Source: Scilla litardierei (lineage: Eukaryota; Streptophyta; Magnoliopsida; Asparagales; Asparagaceae). Taken from it: a stretch of 64,000 nucleotides of DNA. Under the pieces are notes generated by a model that worked only from the letters and a program-made list of their open reading frames with translations, had not been told where the DNA came from and did no database searches. Positions 31,163 to 43,335 of the stretch are shown one piece after another; position 1 is the stretch's first letter, and every line of letters starts with the position of its first letter. The stretch is from the NCBI GenBank assembly GCA_030789695.1, contig CM061141.1, forward strand, positions 325,485,938-325,549,937. The letters are read 5' to 3'. The translations under genes were made by a program, and so were the position numbers.

Positions 31163-32857
31163 TCACGAGGAAGTGGCTGGATCAGCAGTCTCCGGGGGTC
31201 CAGTCGAGGGAGTGGACTCAGGCTCTGCTGTGAGGAGAGGCGTGTCAACAGACGGGATCGTAGTGGTAGGAGTGGAAACAGCGACGACTGGCTCAACGGC
31301 TGGGGTGTCAACAGGAACATCAGCAGGCAAATCAGGAGCATGGTCGTCAGAGGGAGCAGCAGCAGCATCAGAAGTCTGATCCACTGGTGCAGAAGTCTCA
31401 GGAGCACCGGAAGAGGTGCCAGCTCCAGGAGCAGATGTAGTAGCAGCAGCAGCAGCAGCAGCCTCAGCGCCATGAGCTAAGGAGGTGACAAGCTCATCAA
31501 TATCCTCATCATCCATCTCCTCATCCTCAGAAACAGAAGGAGGAAGCTGAATGCCCATCAAACGAGCCATACGGCAAACTACCTCCTCGGTACGAGCCAA
31601 ACGAGACTCGTGCCGACGAAGTAACCGAACGACATCATCAAGTGTGGTGGTAGGAGGAGGGGCTGCAGCAGCTGAAGGTGTGGCCTGTGATGCAGAAGGA
31701 GTCGACCGCTGTACGTGACGGAGTGCCGCAAGAGATTTCTTGACAGCCGTCGCGTTCAGGGGAGGACCCAAGGGACGCTCATCATCCGGAGGCAAAGGAA
31801 CACCAAATCGACGGAAAACCAAGGTCAGAAGACAAGGATATGGGATGTGCGCAGATTTAGTGGTCTTGCGAATACACTCGAAAGAGTCCATCTTGTCGAG
31901 TATAATGCGAGCCCAATTAATCTCGCTACCCATGAAAAGAGCGTATATCAATTTCAGAAATGGCTGAGACGGAAGAGAGGAAGATCCATACTTGGGCAGA
32001 AGGCAAGATTTCAAGATCAGGTTAATCACCCAAGCATTCGGCTTGAATGATTTGGAAGAGACGCCTATGAATGCAGGGGGGATAACCTGGAAGATTTTAG
32101 CTAGGGTACGCTGATCGAGGGAGGAGATATCGTCTACAGAGATGTCAGACGGGAGGAGGACACACGATGAGCAACCTGTCAACTCCCCCAAGATCTCTGT
32201 CGTGAGGACTATCGGAGTCCCCAAAACAGAAGTCTCGATGGAGTGAGTCTCATCGTACTGACCGCAGACACGATTGGCATAGAAGAGCTTGACGAGGCGA
32301 GGATAGGGTCGTGGGTTCGCCTTAGGGTCAAATCTAAGGTAGTCCAAAAGTCCACTATAGGATAACAGATCCGCAAGGCCAAGAAAATCAGAAAACTGAA
32401 CGTAATGTTCCAACAGCAGTGGGCAATGCTCTATAAGGTTGTAAGCCGCTAGACACTGAGGGTCGTCGCGACACAACGATATATCTACACCGCCTACTGG
32501 CATCGGGCCTTTACCCTTAGCCTTACGGGTCTTAGGAGGAGGTGGAGGAGGGGGTGGAGTAGGTGCCTTCTCGGGATGCTCAGGAGTGTATTCTTCCTCA
32601 GAATCATCCTCGGAGTCACTATCTGAACGCTCACCGGGAGGGATAGGTGCACGAAACTTTTTGGTTTTAGCTTTGGGTTTGGAAGATTGGCCAGTAGGTT
32701 TGGGCTTGGATGTCCTCTTCTTCTTCAACGGTGTTGAAGACGAAGAGGGGGGACGAGTGGTCTTGGCCCTACGCTTAGGAGGGGTCGAAGCGGTCGCGGC
32801 CTCTATGGTCATGGGGGATGCCCCAGAGGAGGTAATCGGGATTCTCGTTCGTGCCAT
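31163..32857 (-). CDS. Sirevirus third ORF, plant-transposon-domain protein (S2)
   Basis: 564 residues from an ATG at 32857. It is closely related to the S1 protein over the central domain (about residues 115-360), while the N-terminal linker and Ala/Pro/Thr-rich tail vary in length. The basic clusters are kept and extended (PPKRRAK, PLKKKRTSKPKP, KPKAKTKK), again with no signal peptide or membrane span. The ORF is intact although gag of the same element has a frameshift. A nuclear, possibly nucleic-acid-associated role fits better than an envelope, but that is inference. Confidence 0.85.
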   Translation of the reverse strand: MARTRIPITSSGASPMTIEAATASTPPKRRAKTTRPPSSSSTPLKKKRTSKPKPTGQSSKPKAKTKKFRAPIPPGERSDSDSEDDSEEEYTPEHPEKAPTPPPPPPPPKTRKAKGKGPMPVGGVDISLCRDDPQCLAAYNLIEHCPLLLEHYVQFSDFLGLADLLSYSGLLDYLRFDPKANPRPYPRLVKLFYANRVCGQYDETHSIETSVLGTPIVLTTEILGELTGCSSCVLLPSDISVDDISSLDQRTLAKIFQVIPPAFIGVSSKSFKPNAWVINLILKSCLLPKYGSSSLPSQPFLKLIYALFMGSEINWARIILDKMDSFECIRKTTKSAHIPYPCLLTLVFRRFGVPLPPDDERPLGPPLNATAVKKSLAALRHVQRSTPSASQATPSAAAAPPPTTTLDDVVRLLRRHESRLARTEEVVCRMARLMGIQLPPSVSEDEEMDDEDIDELVTSLAHGAEAAAAAAATTSAPGAGTSSGAPETSAPVDQTSDAAAAPSDDHAPDLPADVPVDTPAVEPVVAVSTPTTTIPSVDTPLLTAEPESTPSTGPPETADPATSS

Positions 32858-33778
32858 GATCGCGGCACAACGAGTTCAATCAAGCGATAGGAGAAGATCA
32901 AACAACCTAAGCTCAAACCCTAGAACCTAACACAACAAGCCCTAAGATTGAATCCGAAACCCTAGAGGTGAAAACGAGTCCTAAGACAAACCCTAGGGAT
33001 GAAAACGAGACCTAGGAAGAAGGGAGTTACCTAGGAGGAGTGATCGACGGCGACTGGCGGCGGAGTTGGCCGGAAAAATGGCCGGAGAACGACGGGAAGA
33101 CGAAAGGTCACGATCGGGGTTTGGGGGATTTCGAGCTGGAGACACGAAAACAACCGACTAGAATGAAAATCAATCGGATAGAATGAGTATAAGTCGGTTG
33201 AAAATGCGAAAAGACGTGACTGCCCTAGAGCACTTAGTCGGTCACAGTTCAAGCACTGACCGACTAGATTAAGATCTAATCGGTCGGTCAATGAGCTTAA
33301 ACCGACTAAGTCGAAACAGAGGCAAAACGAAAATTCTAGGGCTAGAGTTAGTCGGTCGCAGTAGAATCACTGACCGACTAGTTTTCAATCTAGTCGGTCG
33401 GTAAGAGAACTATGACCGACTAAAAGAAGTCAATGACAAAGAAAAGTTCAAAGCTTGAACTAGTCGGTCTGAGTTCACTAGCTGACCGACTAGATGAGCA
33501 TCTAGTCGGTTGGCTGATGAACTGAAACCGACTAGAAGAGTCCAAAAGTTGATAAATAAGTTCTCTCCACAAATCACTTGGACGAAACATCTTAACCCTC
33601 TCATAAGTCATCTAAACTACCCCATAAAACATCGAAATCTCAAATACGACATTCAAATAAGAATTCGAGCAAAAAATTCAAACATATCACATAAAATCCC
33701 GAAAAATTCAAGAAGTCTAGCATGACGAAATATTGCGAAATATAATAGCATGCAAGATAATTGAATGAAACATGAATC
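32858..33778 (-). other. Spacer between pol and ORF3 of S2
   Basis: Counterpart of 6848-7794 in S1. It contains perfect telo boxes (AAACCCTA at 32915, 32957 and 32988 on the + strand), a C-rich leader, the palindrome array 33151-33536, and AT-rich sequence next to pol. Confidence 0.7.
33151..33536. repeat. Internal palindrome array upstream of ORF3 (S2)
   Basis: About 14 TAGTCGGTC/GACCGACTA-type sites in facing pairs, some with single mismatches, at the same distance from ORF3 as in S1. Confidence 0.88.
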
Positions 33779-36700
33779 CTATATCTCGGATTCACCCATA
33801 ATCCCCAATTCTCGACGCAACCGCACAAAGGAGTCCTCCTTTAGGGGTTTCGTGAAAATATCGGCGATTTGCTTTTGGGTTTCAACGTACACTAATATGA
33901 TGTCCTTTTTAGCAACATGATCATCTAAAAAATGGTGTCGGACATCTATGTGTTTAGATCGGGAATGGTGCACCGGATTCTTTGAAAGAGAAATAGCACT
34001 TTGGTTATCCACCATGATAGGGCTAGTATCACAATGAATACCAAAATCCTTCAGTGTGTGTCTCATCCAAAGAACCCGGGCACAAGCGGCACCAGCGGCA
34101 ATGTATTCCGCCTCGGTGGTTGAAAGTGATACCGAATTTTGCTTCTTGGAAAACCAAGAGACAAGGGAATTTCCTAGAAAATGGCAAGTGCCACTAGTAC
34201 TCTTCCTGTCGGATTTGCATCCCGCATAATCAGCGTCACTATATGAGACTAACTCATATGTGCTAGATTTCGGATAAAGTAATCCAAAATCTAAAGTGTA
34301 ACTTAGATAGCGAAAAATACGTTTAACCGCTACTAAGTGAGAATCCTTAGGTTGAGACTGATAACGAGCACAAATACAAACGGCAAACATAATATCGGGC
34401 CTACTTGCGGTAAGATAAAGTAAACTACCTATCATACCTCGATATAGACGAATGTCTACATCTTTTCCGCCCGTATCTTTATCAAGATGCGTTGTAGTGC
34501 TCATAGGAGTCTTTTTCCCAGAGACATTCTCCATTCCAAATCGCTTTAGCAACTCCACCGTGTTTTTCGTTTGGTGGATGAAGATTGCATCGTTCAATTG
34601 GTGAATTTGGAGACCTAAGAAATATTTGAGTTCGCCCATGTGGCTCATCTCAAACTGTTCCTTCATAACATTAGAAAACTCTTCGCAAAGAGTGAAGTTA
34701 GTAGCACCGAAAATGATATCATCAACATAAATTTGAACTAATAAAATATCATTATTCGCATGCTTAACAAAAAGTGTAGAATCGGCTTCGCCCATTTTAA
34801 AATTCAAATCCAAAAGAAAATTCTTTAGGCGATCATACCAAGCTCGAGGAGCTTGTCTCAAACCATAAAGAGCTTTCTTTAGTTTAAAAACATGATTTGG
34901 AAATTTTTCATTTATGAAGCCCGGAGGTTGAGAAACGTAAACTTCCTCAACGACATCTCCGTTTAAAAATGCACTTTTAACATCCATTTGAAATAATTTA
35001 AAATTTTTATGGCATGCAAAAGACAATAATAGTCTAATTGATTCTAATCTAGCTACCGGAGCGAAGGATTCTTCGAAATCGATACCTTCCTCTTGTCGAT
35101 AGCCTTGAGCTACTAACCGAGCTTTGTTCCGGACGACGACTTGGTTTTCGTCGGTTTTGTTCTTGAAGATCCACTTTGTCCCTATGACGGTGTGGTTCTT
35201 TGATGGCAAAAGAACAAGCTCCCATACCTCATTCCTCTCGAATTGAATGAGTTCCTCCTCCATGGCAAGGATCCAAGCACTATCTTCGCACGCTTCAACT
35301 ATATTCTTTGGCTCTATTGATGAGGCAAAGGCACAATTGGCGAAGTGGTGGACTTGCGATCTCGTCTTGACTCTATCATGAATATTGCCAATGACTTGCT
35401 CATGGGGATGGTCGCGAACGGTATGAAGTCGCTTGGGAATACCTTGATCACTAGGTACATTCTCAACAACTTCATTAGTCGTGTTAGTATCAATAGAATC
35501 AATTGAATCAATAGACTTAGAATTTTCAAACGAATCACATAAAACATCCATAGAATCATCATCATTTGAAATTCTAGAAGTAGTAAAATTCTCATTAAAA
35601 GAGACATGTATTGATTCCTCGATCGTAGAGGATCTTTTGTGGTATATCCGGTAGGCTTTGCTACGTGAGGAATACCCAACAAATATCCCCTCATCCGATC
35701 TCGGATCAAACTTGTCCAAATTATCATATGGGTTTTTAATAAAACATTTTGCGCCGAAAACACGAAAATGTTTAACTTGAGGCAATCTACCAAACAACAA
35801 TTCATAACAAGTTTGTTTGGTGCCGGGCCTCAAGAGTATTCTATTAAACACATAACAAGCGGTGTGTACCGCTTCAGCCCAAAATTGATAACCAAGTTGA
35901 CTATCTTCGAGCATAGTGCGAGCACACTCCACAAGCATTCTATTCTTCCTCTCAACAACACCATTTTGAGGAGGTGCGCGAGGGAAAGAAAACGTGTGAG
36001 TAATTCCAAGATCATCACAAAAATTTGAGAAAGACTCATTCTCAAATTCACCCCCATGATCACTACGAATAGTGACAATGATGGTTCCGATGAGATTTTG
36101 TACTTTCTTCACAAATATTGTGAAGTTTTCAAAAGCTTCATTTTTATTACATAAGAAAAATACCCATGTAAATCTAGAATAATCATCGACGATGACAAGT
36201 CCATATCTTGCATTTCCTAAGCAAGCAACTCTAGTTGGCCCAAATAAATCTAGATGTAATAGCTCTAGTGGCCGTTTAGTAGAAATGCTTTTCTTAGGTT
36301 TAAATGAAGATTTAGGAAGCTTGCCACGTTGACAAGAATCACAAAAACTTTTCTTTTCAAAAACGAGCTTCGAAAAACCTTTAATGGAATTTAATTTTGA
36401 TAGCTTATAAAGTGTTCCAAAGTTCACATGTCCAAAGCGTCGATGCCATAAGTGTTGTTCACTTGTGTTGGCAACGAGACATTGTTCATATGACTTAGGA
36501 AGATCCAAAATATAAATATCTTTATGGCGTGTGCCGGAAAATAATAAATCATTATTATCATTTGAAATATGACACAATCCTTTCGCAAAGCTAACTTTGT
36601 AACCTTTGTCACAAAGTTGGCTTATTGAAATAAGATTATGATTTAAACCATTAACTAGATAAACATCACTAATTAAGGGTTTAGATGGGTTACCCACTTT

Positions 36701-36832
36701 ACCAACACCGACGATGGTTCCGCTCTCGTTGCCTCCAAATACGACGCGGTTTCCATTTGCAATGGGAACTACTCCGGAGAGCAATTGAGCGTCACCCGTC
36801 ATGTGTTTTGAACACCCGCTATCGAGTATCAA
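33779..36832 (-). CDS. pol: Sirevirus Pol (protease, integrase, RT, RNase H), S2, intact
   Basis: About 1017 codons without interruption; the frame is open back to 36892. Order: protease DSG motif ([13 protein letters not shown]), GAG-pre-integrase zinc region ([13 protein letters not shown], then CDSCQRGK), integrase DDE ([23 protein letters not shown]), reverse transcriptase with YVDDIIFG, and RNase H ([18 protein letters not shown]). No ATG precedes the protease active site, so the protein is expected as a Gag-Pol fusion. It supplies the intact counterpart of the pol frameshifted in S1. Confidence 0.93.
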   Translation of the reverse strand: MILDSGCSKHMTGDAQLLSGVVPIANGNRVVFGGNESGTIVGVGKVGNPSKPLISDVYLVNGLNHNLISISQLCDKGYKVSFAKGLCHISNDNNDLLFSGTRHKDIYILDLPKSYEQCLVANTSEQHLWHRRFGHVNFGTLYKLSKLNSIKGFSKLVFEKKSFCDSCQRGKLPKSSFKPKKSISTKRPLELLHLDLFGPTRVACLGNARYGLVIVDDYSRFTWVFFLCNKNEAFENFTIFVKKVQNLIGTIIVTIRSDHGGEFENESFSNFCDDLGITHTFSFPRAPPQNGVVERKNRMLVECARTMLEDSQLGYQFWAEAVHTACYVFNRILLRPGTKQTCYELLFGRLPQVKHFRVFGAKCFIKNPYDNLDKFDPRSDEGIFVGYSSRSKAYRIYHKRSSTIEESIHVSFNENFTTSRISNDDDSMDVLCDSFENSKSIDSIDSIDTNTTNEVVENVPSDQGIPKRLHTVRDHPHEQVIGNIHDRVKTRSQVHHFANCAFASSIEPKNIVEACEDSAWILAMEEELIQFERNEVWELVLLPSKNHTVIGTKWIFKNKTDENQVVVRNKARLVAQGYRQEEGIDFEESFAPVARLESIRLLLSFACHKNFKLFQMDVKSAFLNGDVVEEVYVSQPPGFINEKFPNHVFKLKKALYGLRQAPRAWYDRLKNFLLDLNFKMGEADSTLFVKHANNDILLVQIYVDDIIFGATNFTLCEEFSNVMKEQFEMSHMGELKYFLGLQIHQLNDAIFIHQTKNTVELLKRFGMENVSGKKTPMSTTTHLDKDTGGKDVDIRLYRGMIGSLLYLTASRPDIMFAVCICARYQSQPKDSHLVAVKRIFRYLSYTLDFGLLYPKSSTYELVSYSDADYAGCKSDRKSTSGTCHFLGNSLVSWFSKKQNSVSLSTTEAEYIAAGAACARVLWMRHTLKDFGIHCDTSPIMVDNQSAISLSKNPVHHSRSKHIDVRHHFLDDHVAKKDIILVYVETQKQIADIFTKPLKEDSFVRLRRELGIMGESEI

Positions 36833-36892
36833 ATTCCCTTTGGAGCTAAATTTAAATTTGTTGCTCCTTTTCTTTTTCTTTTCCTTGAGTAC

Positions 36893-36952
36893 CTAAAGAT
36901 AGAGAATTTCATATCATGGTACCCAAGGTCATTGGGTCCTCAAAGGTTAGAC
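36893..36952 (-). other. Candidate 60-nt intron joining gag to pol (S2)
   Basis: Minus strand: GT after the last AAG codon of gag, gag stop inside, ATCTTTAG at the end, then the pol frame. It is 60 nt long against 59 in S1; removal keeps gag and pol in frame in both. Several stops in the gag frame between gag and pol rule out simple single-stop readthrough. Confidence 0.45.
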
Positions 36953-38461
36953 CTTTGGAAGACAAGTCCAATTGGACTTAGACTTCCCCACATAATTTCT
37001 ACTATGCACAACATCCGAAAAATAAGCATTCATATACACTTGTTTTTCATCCATGCTTGTGTCCTTTGGGCTCCAAATAGTGAAAATCTTGGGAGCCCTC
37101 ATCCTATTGGGTGCATGCATGCGACGTTGATTTCTACGTGATGCATGTTGTGGATAGGCATAAGGAACATGATGGAATGGTGCACGACGAGAATTATTCA
37201 TATGATGAGGTGGGTGAACATATGCATGTGTGGGAACACGTGCGTGAGGGTGTCTCACATGGTGTGCACGTGCCCGAGAATGTGTTGCATAAAAATCATC
37301 ATATGTGTGAGCCGGTGGAGTAGGACGTGTGTTCCTACGTGGCATGGTATTGGTGTACATATAAGCATACCCCTTCTTTGGAGGTCCACCCAAAGTGGGT
37401 TTCTTTCCGAAAGAGGGTGTGGACGAGGTGGAAGCACCATTGGTGGAAGAACTACCAATAGAGTGTTTGCTACCACTCGTAGAGTCACCGGAAGTTGGCC
37501 TAACAAAAGTAGTGGCAGATTTGGATGGACATCTCATCGTATACCCCAAACCAATGTGGTGATTGGCCGGAAGTAAGTCACTTAGGATTTTATCCAAATG
37601 GTCCTTACCCTTATTGAATTTATTAATTCGGCCTAATGTGTTCTCATATTTCTCTTTGAGAGAACGCATAGAAGTATCCAAGTTGGATACTTGCGATGTG
37701 AGCACATAAACACGAGATTTAAGATTCTCATTCTCAATACTCAAAGTCGAGTTTTGAGAAGTCAAATCCGCTATCATATGTTCTTCCGGATCTTCAATGC
37801 TAACATGTTCAAGTTTAGATTTGAGATTAACAATCTCATTTCTTAACTCTTCAACAACGGTGTCGTTGTTGGTGATGATAGTCTTAGGCGAGGTTTGAAT
37901 GCTAGCTAGGTCATCTTTTACTTTAAAATATCTATTTACTAATTTAGTGTATTTAGACCATAATTGAGAGTTAGCATCCCTAAGATCATCCATAGTTACC
38001 TCATCGCCTTCGTTGTCGCTATCATCGGAGGAGGAAGATCCTTGATCATGCTCCTCTCTTGCCATGAAGCACATGTGCGCTTGCTCCACTTTCTCATCGT
38101 CCGACTCTCCGCTTGAGGAATCCTCGGAGTCGGTGAATGTTGCTCCGACAAGTCCCTTTTTGTACTTCTTGGACTTGTCAAACTTCGGCGCCTTCCACTT
38201 CTCCTTTTGCTTGTTTTGAGGACAATCCGCTTTGATGTGTCCTGGCTTATTGCATTTAAAGCACAAAGGTGGAGAGGCGTTAGTAGAAGTAAATTTAGAT
38301 TTTTGTTTGAAGTTACCCTTTCGGAAGAAGCGATTGAACTTCTCTGCCATGAGTGCAATGGATTCCATGTCCATTTCTTCTTCCGAGTCCTCATCATCGA
38401 TAGAGGTGGATGAAGCCGCCTTGAATGCAATCGCCTTTTTCTTAGGCACGTCTTGGTTCAA
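36947..38461 (-). pseudogene. gag: Sirevirus Gag, C-terminal part (S2)
   Basis: About 500 codons matching the S1 gag from about residue 240: zinc knuckle CFKCNKPGHIKADC, acidic Ser-rich region, coiled coil (including the same SIQT motif) and His/Pro-rich tail, ending in CLPKV. It is separated from the N-terminal part by a one-base insertion near 38450. Confidence 0.9.
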
Positions 38462-39176
38462 AATAGGACTTCATCTTTTCTTGTAACTTCACCTTGCTAT
38501 CTTTGCGTACCTCGTATGACATCAAAGTACCCATCAATTGAACTACGGTATACTTATTCATGTCATTACCTTCCTCGATGGCGAAGGTACGTTTCTCCCA
38601 AGAAGAAGGAAGTCCTTCGATAAGCTTCGAGCACTTCTCCTTTTGGGTGTAGGATTTGCCGAGAGCCTCTAACTCGTTTATGATGTCGACGAAGCGAGCG
38701 TAATACTCCTTTATCTTCTCGCCCTGTTGCATATGAAACATTTCGTAATCTTTGTTAACAACTACGAGTTTAGAGTCTCTTACCCTACTCGTCCCTTCAT
38801 GTAGTATGAGGAGGGAGTTCCAAATTTGATATGCACTCTTACATGTGCATATCTTATTGAAGTCCTCGGGCTCCAATGCGCATTGCAAGGCGTTCATTGC
38901 CTTGGCATTGCTTACCTCCGCGGCGACCTCCGCGGTTGTCCATTTCTCAAAGTCTTCTTCGGCGGGCTCGACGTATTCCTTCATCGTGGTCCTCCATAGA
39001 GATGCACTCCGGAGGAAGGTTTCCATCCGGCATTTCCAGTACCCGTAGTTGGTACCGTTGAAGAATGGAGGCCTCGTAGAGGAATGTCCTTCCATCACCG
39101 AAGACGCTCCTTCACGGTTCCTAAAGGTGCCATAGTCGGAAGGTGGACGCACGGTCTTGTTGTCGTTGGCAGACAT
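38442..39176 (-). pseudogene. gag: Sirevirus Gag, N-terminal part (S2)
   Basis: 244 codons from the ATG at 39176, nearly identical to the S1 gag N-terminus (capsid region). One extra T near 38450 shifts the frame, so it stops after a short unrelated tail. The two frames overlap, as expected for a recent single-base lesion. Confidence 0.9.
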
Positions 39177-39188
39177 AGCTAAGTATCT

Positions 39189-39201
39189 GGCTCCGATACC
39201 A
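39189..39201 (-). promoter_or_regulatory. Primer binding site of S2 (initiator Met tRNA, one mismatch)
   Basis: The minus strand reads TGGTATCGGAGCC; S1 has TGGTATCAGAGCC. The A-to-G change breaks one pair with the tRNA. Confidence 0.88.
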
Positions 39202-39203
39202 AA

Positions 39204-40955
39204 TGTAATGCCCTACAAGCTACTGCACAAGTACTAGAGGGGGGGTGAATAGTACTTTAAAAATAACAAGGAGTATAATTCCTAATTATAGTGCAAACAA
39301 CTACCAAATCAATTTGCGGAAGCTTAAATTGATGATAACAACAAAATTAACAATGCTAACAAAATATGTTACTGGGTTCGGATCCACCCAAGTCTCCCCG
39401 ACTTGTTCCCGGTGATCCTACGTCCCAACCACCCGGATCCCCTCCGGATACTTGAGTTAGAAACCCTAACTCAAGATTTCCACTATGATATCTTGTGAAA
39501 AACCTTCACAAGATCAAATCATACAAGCAATGGCAATAGTGAATCCCACAACCCGGGATCACAACCTTCTCTCACAACCGAGAGAATCAATAGGCAATAT
39601 AAACAAGTTTATAATGAAATAAACAATCTTACCACAAAATCATATACCTTGAGTTTTCTTACCAAATAGGTGCAAGGAGGGATTTGAGGAAGATGAAGTC
39701 ACCAAGACCTAGCACCGAAGAAATGACCAGCAATGGGTGCCTAGGAGTGATTTGGAGACTTGAATCAAGCTAGAGCTTGAAGGGCTCACCAAGAACAAAC
39801 TTCTCTCAAGATGGATTCTAGATCTAGAAAGTGAGAGAATGGATTTCTTGTGAGGAAGAGAGCTTTGGAAATGAGTGAGAATCTCTATCTCTTTCAATCT
39901 CAATGAATCTCTTAATGGAAGCTCTAACCTCGAGAGAAATGGCCAAGGTTCGTATTTATAGGGTCCCATAAAAACGAGTTAGGTCAAATCCCAACGGTTA
40001 GAAATCTGAAGCAACTAGTCGGTCAAAGAACAACCACTGACCGACTAGTTCATCAACTAATCGGTCAGTCAAACAACATGGACCGACTAAGTGAGGAACA
40101 GTGAAGAGATAGAATTTCAGACCTAGAAATCTAGTCGGTCCAAGAAGACTTTCTGACCGACTAGTTTCACAACTAGTCGGTCGGTCAGTGAACGTAGACC
40201 GACTAAGAGTCAAAAACAAATAGTCTGAATACAAATTGATTTAGTCGGTCCAAGAACAGATGTTGATCGACTAGATTATCAACTAGTCGGTCACCAAACG
40301 TTCTTAGACCGACTAACGATAAACAGTAGCTCAGGAGAAAATTAGCATGAACAGTAAAGCTCAACTAGTCGGTCAAAGAAGCATCACTGACAGACTAGTT
40401 CACAAACTAGTCGGTCGGTGAGTCAACGTAGACCGACTAACTGTAAACAGTACTGAGCAAGAAAAGATTAACTCAAACTAGTCGGTCCAAGAAGCTTTGC
40501 CGACCGACTAGATCACCATCTAGTCGGTCAGTTCTTCTTCTTGAACCAACTAACTTGCACGAACAAGTCCGAATCGAAGCACGATGCTTCGAGGAAGTTA
40601 GAATGGACTTCTGCTAAGATCCTAGAGCAACGATATGAGCGTTATGAAGATAGAATTGTAAGATATACTCAAGTCTTAACATTCTATAGATCGAAGCTAA
40701 AAAACTATAAATAAAACCTTAAGGAACGGTCTTCGAGAGCTTCGATCAATTCTTCATGACTTCCAAAACGGTCCAAAAGCTTCAACGAAGCTTTAGGCAA
40801 TGAATAGGAGCTTTGAGAAGTCTTGAGATGTCGCTTTGATTGTTCTCGTGAATTTGACGACGATCTCCAATATTACGCTCACAAATTGTTAGTTCATGAA
40901 TTATTTATGTTTGCTCATCATCCAAAACCAAATCCGGGGAGTCCAATATTCAACA
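39204..40955 (-). repeat. 5' LTR of Sirevirus S2
   Basis: 1752 bp, TG at 40955 (minus strand) and CA at 39204. Palindrome array 40016-40529, TATA box (minus) 39953-39960. An open frame that begins at 40823 inside this LTR and runs into Athila pol is a fortuitous fusion across the insertion border. Confidence 0.95.
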
Positions 40956-42559
40956 AGGTTTTCATGGACGACTTCTCCGTCTATGGAACTAAGTTTGACT
41001 CGTGCCTCAATAATCTAACTAAGGTCCTGGAGAGATGTCAGGAAAAGGGCCTAGTCCTAAACTGGGAGAAGTGCCACTTCATGGTCCAAGAGGGAGTTGT
41101 GCTGGGGCACGTCATCTCTTCGAGGGGAATAGAGGTTGAGAAGGCTAAAGTTGAAGTGATTGAAAAGCTTCCACCACCGCTCAATCTTCGAGGAGTCCGT
41201 GGTTTCTTAGGACACGCGGGATTCTATCGCCGCTTCATAAAAGACTTCTCGAAGATTTCCAGGCCGCTGACCCAACTCCTCGTGAAGGACGTGCCTTTCG
41301 TCTTCAGCGAGGAGTGTATGGAGGCCTTCCGCACTTTGAAGCAAGCTTTGATTTCCGTGCCCATAATACAGCCACCAAACTGGAATCTACCCTTTGAGCT
41401 GATGTGTGACGCTAGTGATTATGCGGTTGGTGCCGTCTTGGGGCAGAGGAAGGATAAAAATCTTCATGTCATATATTATACGAGCAAAACCCTTGATGCC
41501 GCCCAAAGAAATTATACTACCACGGAAAAAGAATTGCTCGTGATCATCTACGCCATGGATAAATTCCGACAATATCTCGTTGGCGCCAAGGTGATCGTGC
41601 ACACGGATCACGCGGCTCTTAAATACCTATTGAGCAAGAAAGAAGCTAAGCCACGACTCATTAGATGGATTCTCCTCCTCCAGGATTTCGACCTGGAAAT
41701 CAGAGACAAGAAGGGGGCGGAGAATGTTGTTGTCGATCACCTGTCCAGGATGCCTACCCTCGATTTAAATGCTACGCCGATCGATGATTCACTCCCTGAC
41801 GAGCATCTCTTCTCTGTCTCTTCCTCCTGGACCCCCTGGTACACCGACATCGCAAATTATCTGGCTTGTGCCATCGTCCCCCACAATGTGAGCTTTCAGC
41901 AGAAGAAGAAATTTTTTCATGAGGTCCGCAAATTTTATTGGGATGACCCCCACCTATACAAAACCTGCAATGATGGGGTGATACGAAGATGCATCCCTGA
42001 AACTGAGGCGACCTCCATCATTTCCCACTGCCATGGGCAGCAATGTGGAGGGCACACGAGCACCTACAAGACCACCGCAAAAATTCTCCAAAGCGGATTC
42101 TACTGGCCTACTCTCTTCAAGGACACACATGTTTATGTCCAAGCTTGCGATAAATGCCAAAGAGCTGGGAATATCTCCAAAAGGAATGAGATGCCTCAAC
42201 ACTACATCCTGGAGGTAGAAATCTTCGATGTATGGGGAGTGGACTTCATGGGACCGTTCCCTTCCTCCTCGGGGAACTGGTATATCTTGGTGGCTGTAGA
42301 CTACGTGTCGAAATGGGTTAAAGCGATGGCCAGTCCAACCAACGATTCCAGAGTGGTGGCCAAGTTCTTTAAAAGCAACATCTTCCCGCGGTTCGGTGTA
42401 CCTCGTGTCCTGATCAGTGACGGAGGGAGCCACTTTAAAGAGAAGAAATTCGAGGCCCTCTTGAAAAAATACGGGGTACAACATCGGGTGGGGCGTGCCT
42501 ACCACCCGCAGACCAGCGGTCAGGCAGAACTCCCTACCGGCTTATTAAAAGCATACTAG
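40956..42559 (+). pseudogene. pol: Athila-1 Pol, RT C-terminal half, RNase H and integrase
   Basis: Continues the RT directly after the S2 insertion: catalytic FMDDFSVYG at about 40963-40989, RNase H ([16 protein letters not shown], then [18 protein letters not shown], then [11 protein letters not shown]), integrase zinc finger ([16 protein letters not shown]) and integrase core with D ([10 protein letters not shown]), D (LISDGGSHF) and E (SGQAE). The frame breaks just after this Glu at about 42529 and stops at 42557-42559. Confidence 0.92.
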
Positions 42560-42567
42560 AAAAGACG

Positions 42568-43140
42568 GTGGCCAATTCTAGAAAGGACTGGTCATCAAAG
42601 CTTCCTGACGCGCTTTGGGCCTACAGGACGGCATTTAAGACTCCTATCGGCACAACTCCCTACCGGCTTGTCTATGGGAAAGCTTGCCATCTTCCTGTGG
42701 AATTGGAGCATAAGGCATTTTGGGCAGTTAAGAATCTGAACTTTGACACCAAGAAGGTAGGAGTGCACCGGCAGTTACAACTCAACGAGCTCGACAAAAT
42801 CCGGCTCAATGCCTATGAGAACTCCAAGATCTACAAGGAGAAGCTGAAGCGGTGGCACGATAAGCGAATCTTGAAGAGGGAATTCAAAGAAGGGGACTTA
42901 GTTCTCCTATTCAACTCAAGGCTGAAGCTCTTTCCTGGAAAACTCAAGTCAAGGTGGTCGGGACCGTTCCGCGTCACCAAGGTTTTCCCGCATGGGGCTA
43001 TTGAGATAATGGGAAGGGATGAGCCGTTTAAAGTCAACGGACAGCGTCTGAAACACTATGCAGTTGGAGAACCAGAATTCTCTCCGGTCGGATCCCCAAC
43101 GAGCGACAACTCTTCCTCTAACCCTTCGGATCCTAATTGA
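42568..43140 (+). pseudogene. pol: Athila-1 integrase C-terminal domain (after frameshift)
   Basis: 190 codons with the gypsy integrase C-terminal pattern ([42 protein letters not shown], then an SH3-like end [21 protein letters not shown]). No own ATG; it was once continuous with the preceding frame. The stop at 43138-43140 is the natural end of pol. Confidence 0.9.
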
Positions 43141-43335
43141 CCACCGCTAGAGGCGTCGAGCTAAACGACGTTAAACGAAAGCGCTTCATGGGAGGCAACC
43201 CATGTTCTAAACTCATGCTTCGTTTTTAAGGATTTTTTCTACTTTATTTTTCTCTATTTTTATAAATAAATCCAGCCGAAACAACTTCCGTGAAGGAACT
43301 CAGGTGATTCTTGGGTTTTGCAGAAAACAAGGCCT

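Larger units (their letters stand above)
28449..40955 (-). mobile_element. Sirevirus S2, complete element on the minus strand
   Basis: 12.5 kb with LTRs of 1756 and 1752 bp and the target duplication aggtt on both sides (28444-28448 and 40956-40960). Read on the minus strand the order is 5' LTR (39204-40955), primer site, gag (one frameshift), pol (intact), spacer with palindrome array, third ORF, polypurine tracts, 3' LTR (28449-30204). By eye the LTRs differ at about 15-18 sites (near 1%), older than S1 and younger than its host Athila-1. Confidence 0.96.

Noticed and set aside
40823..40955. Upstream extension of the Athila pol ORF into 40823
   Set aside because: This part is S2 LTR sequence read by chance; the Athila frame begins again at 40956 after the insertion border.
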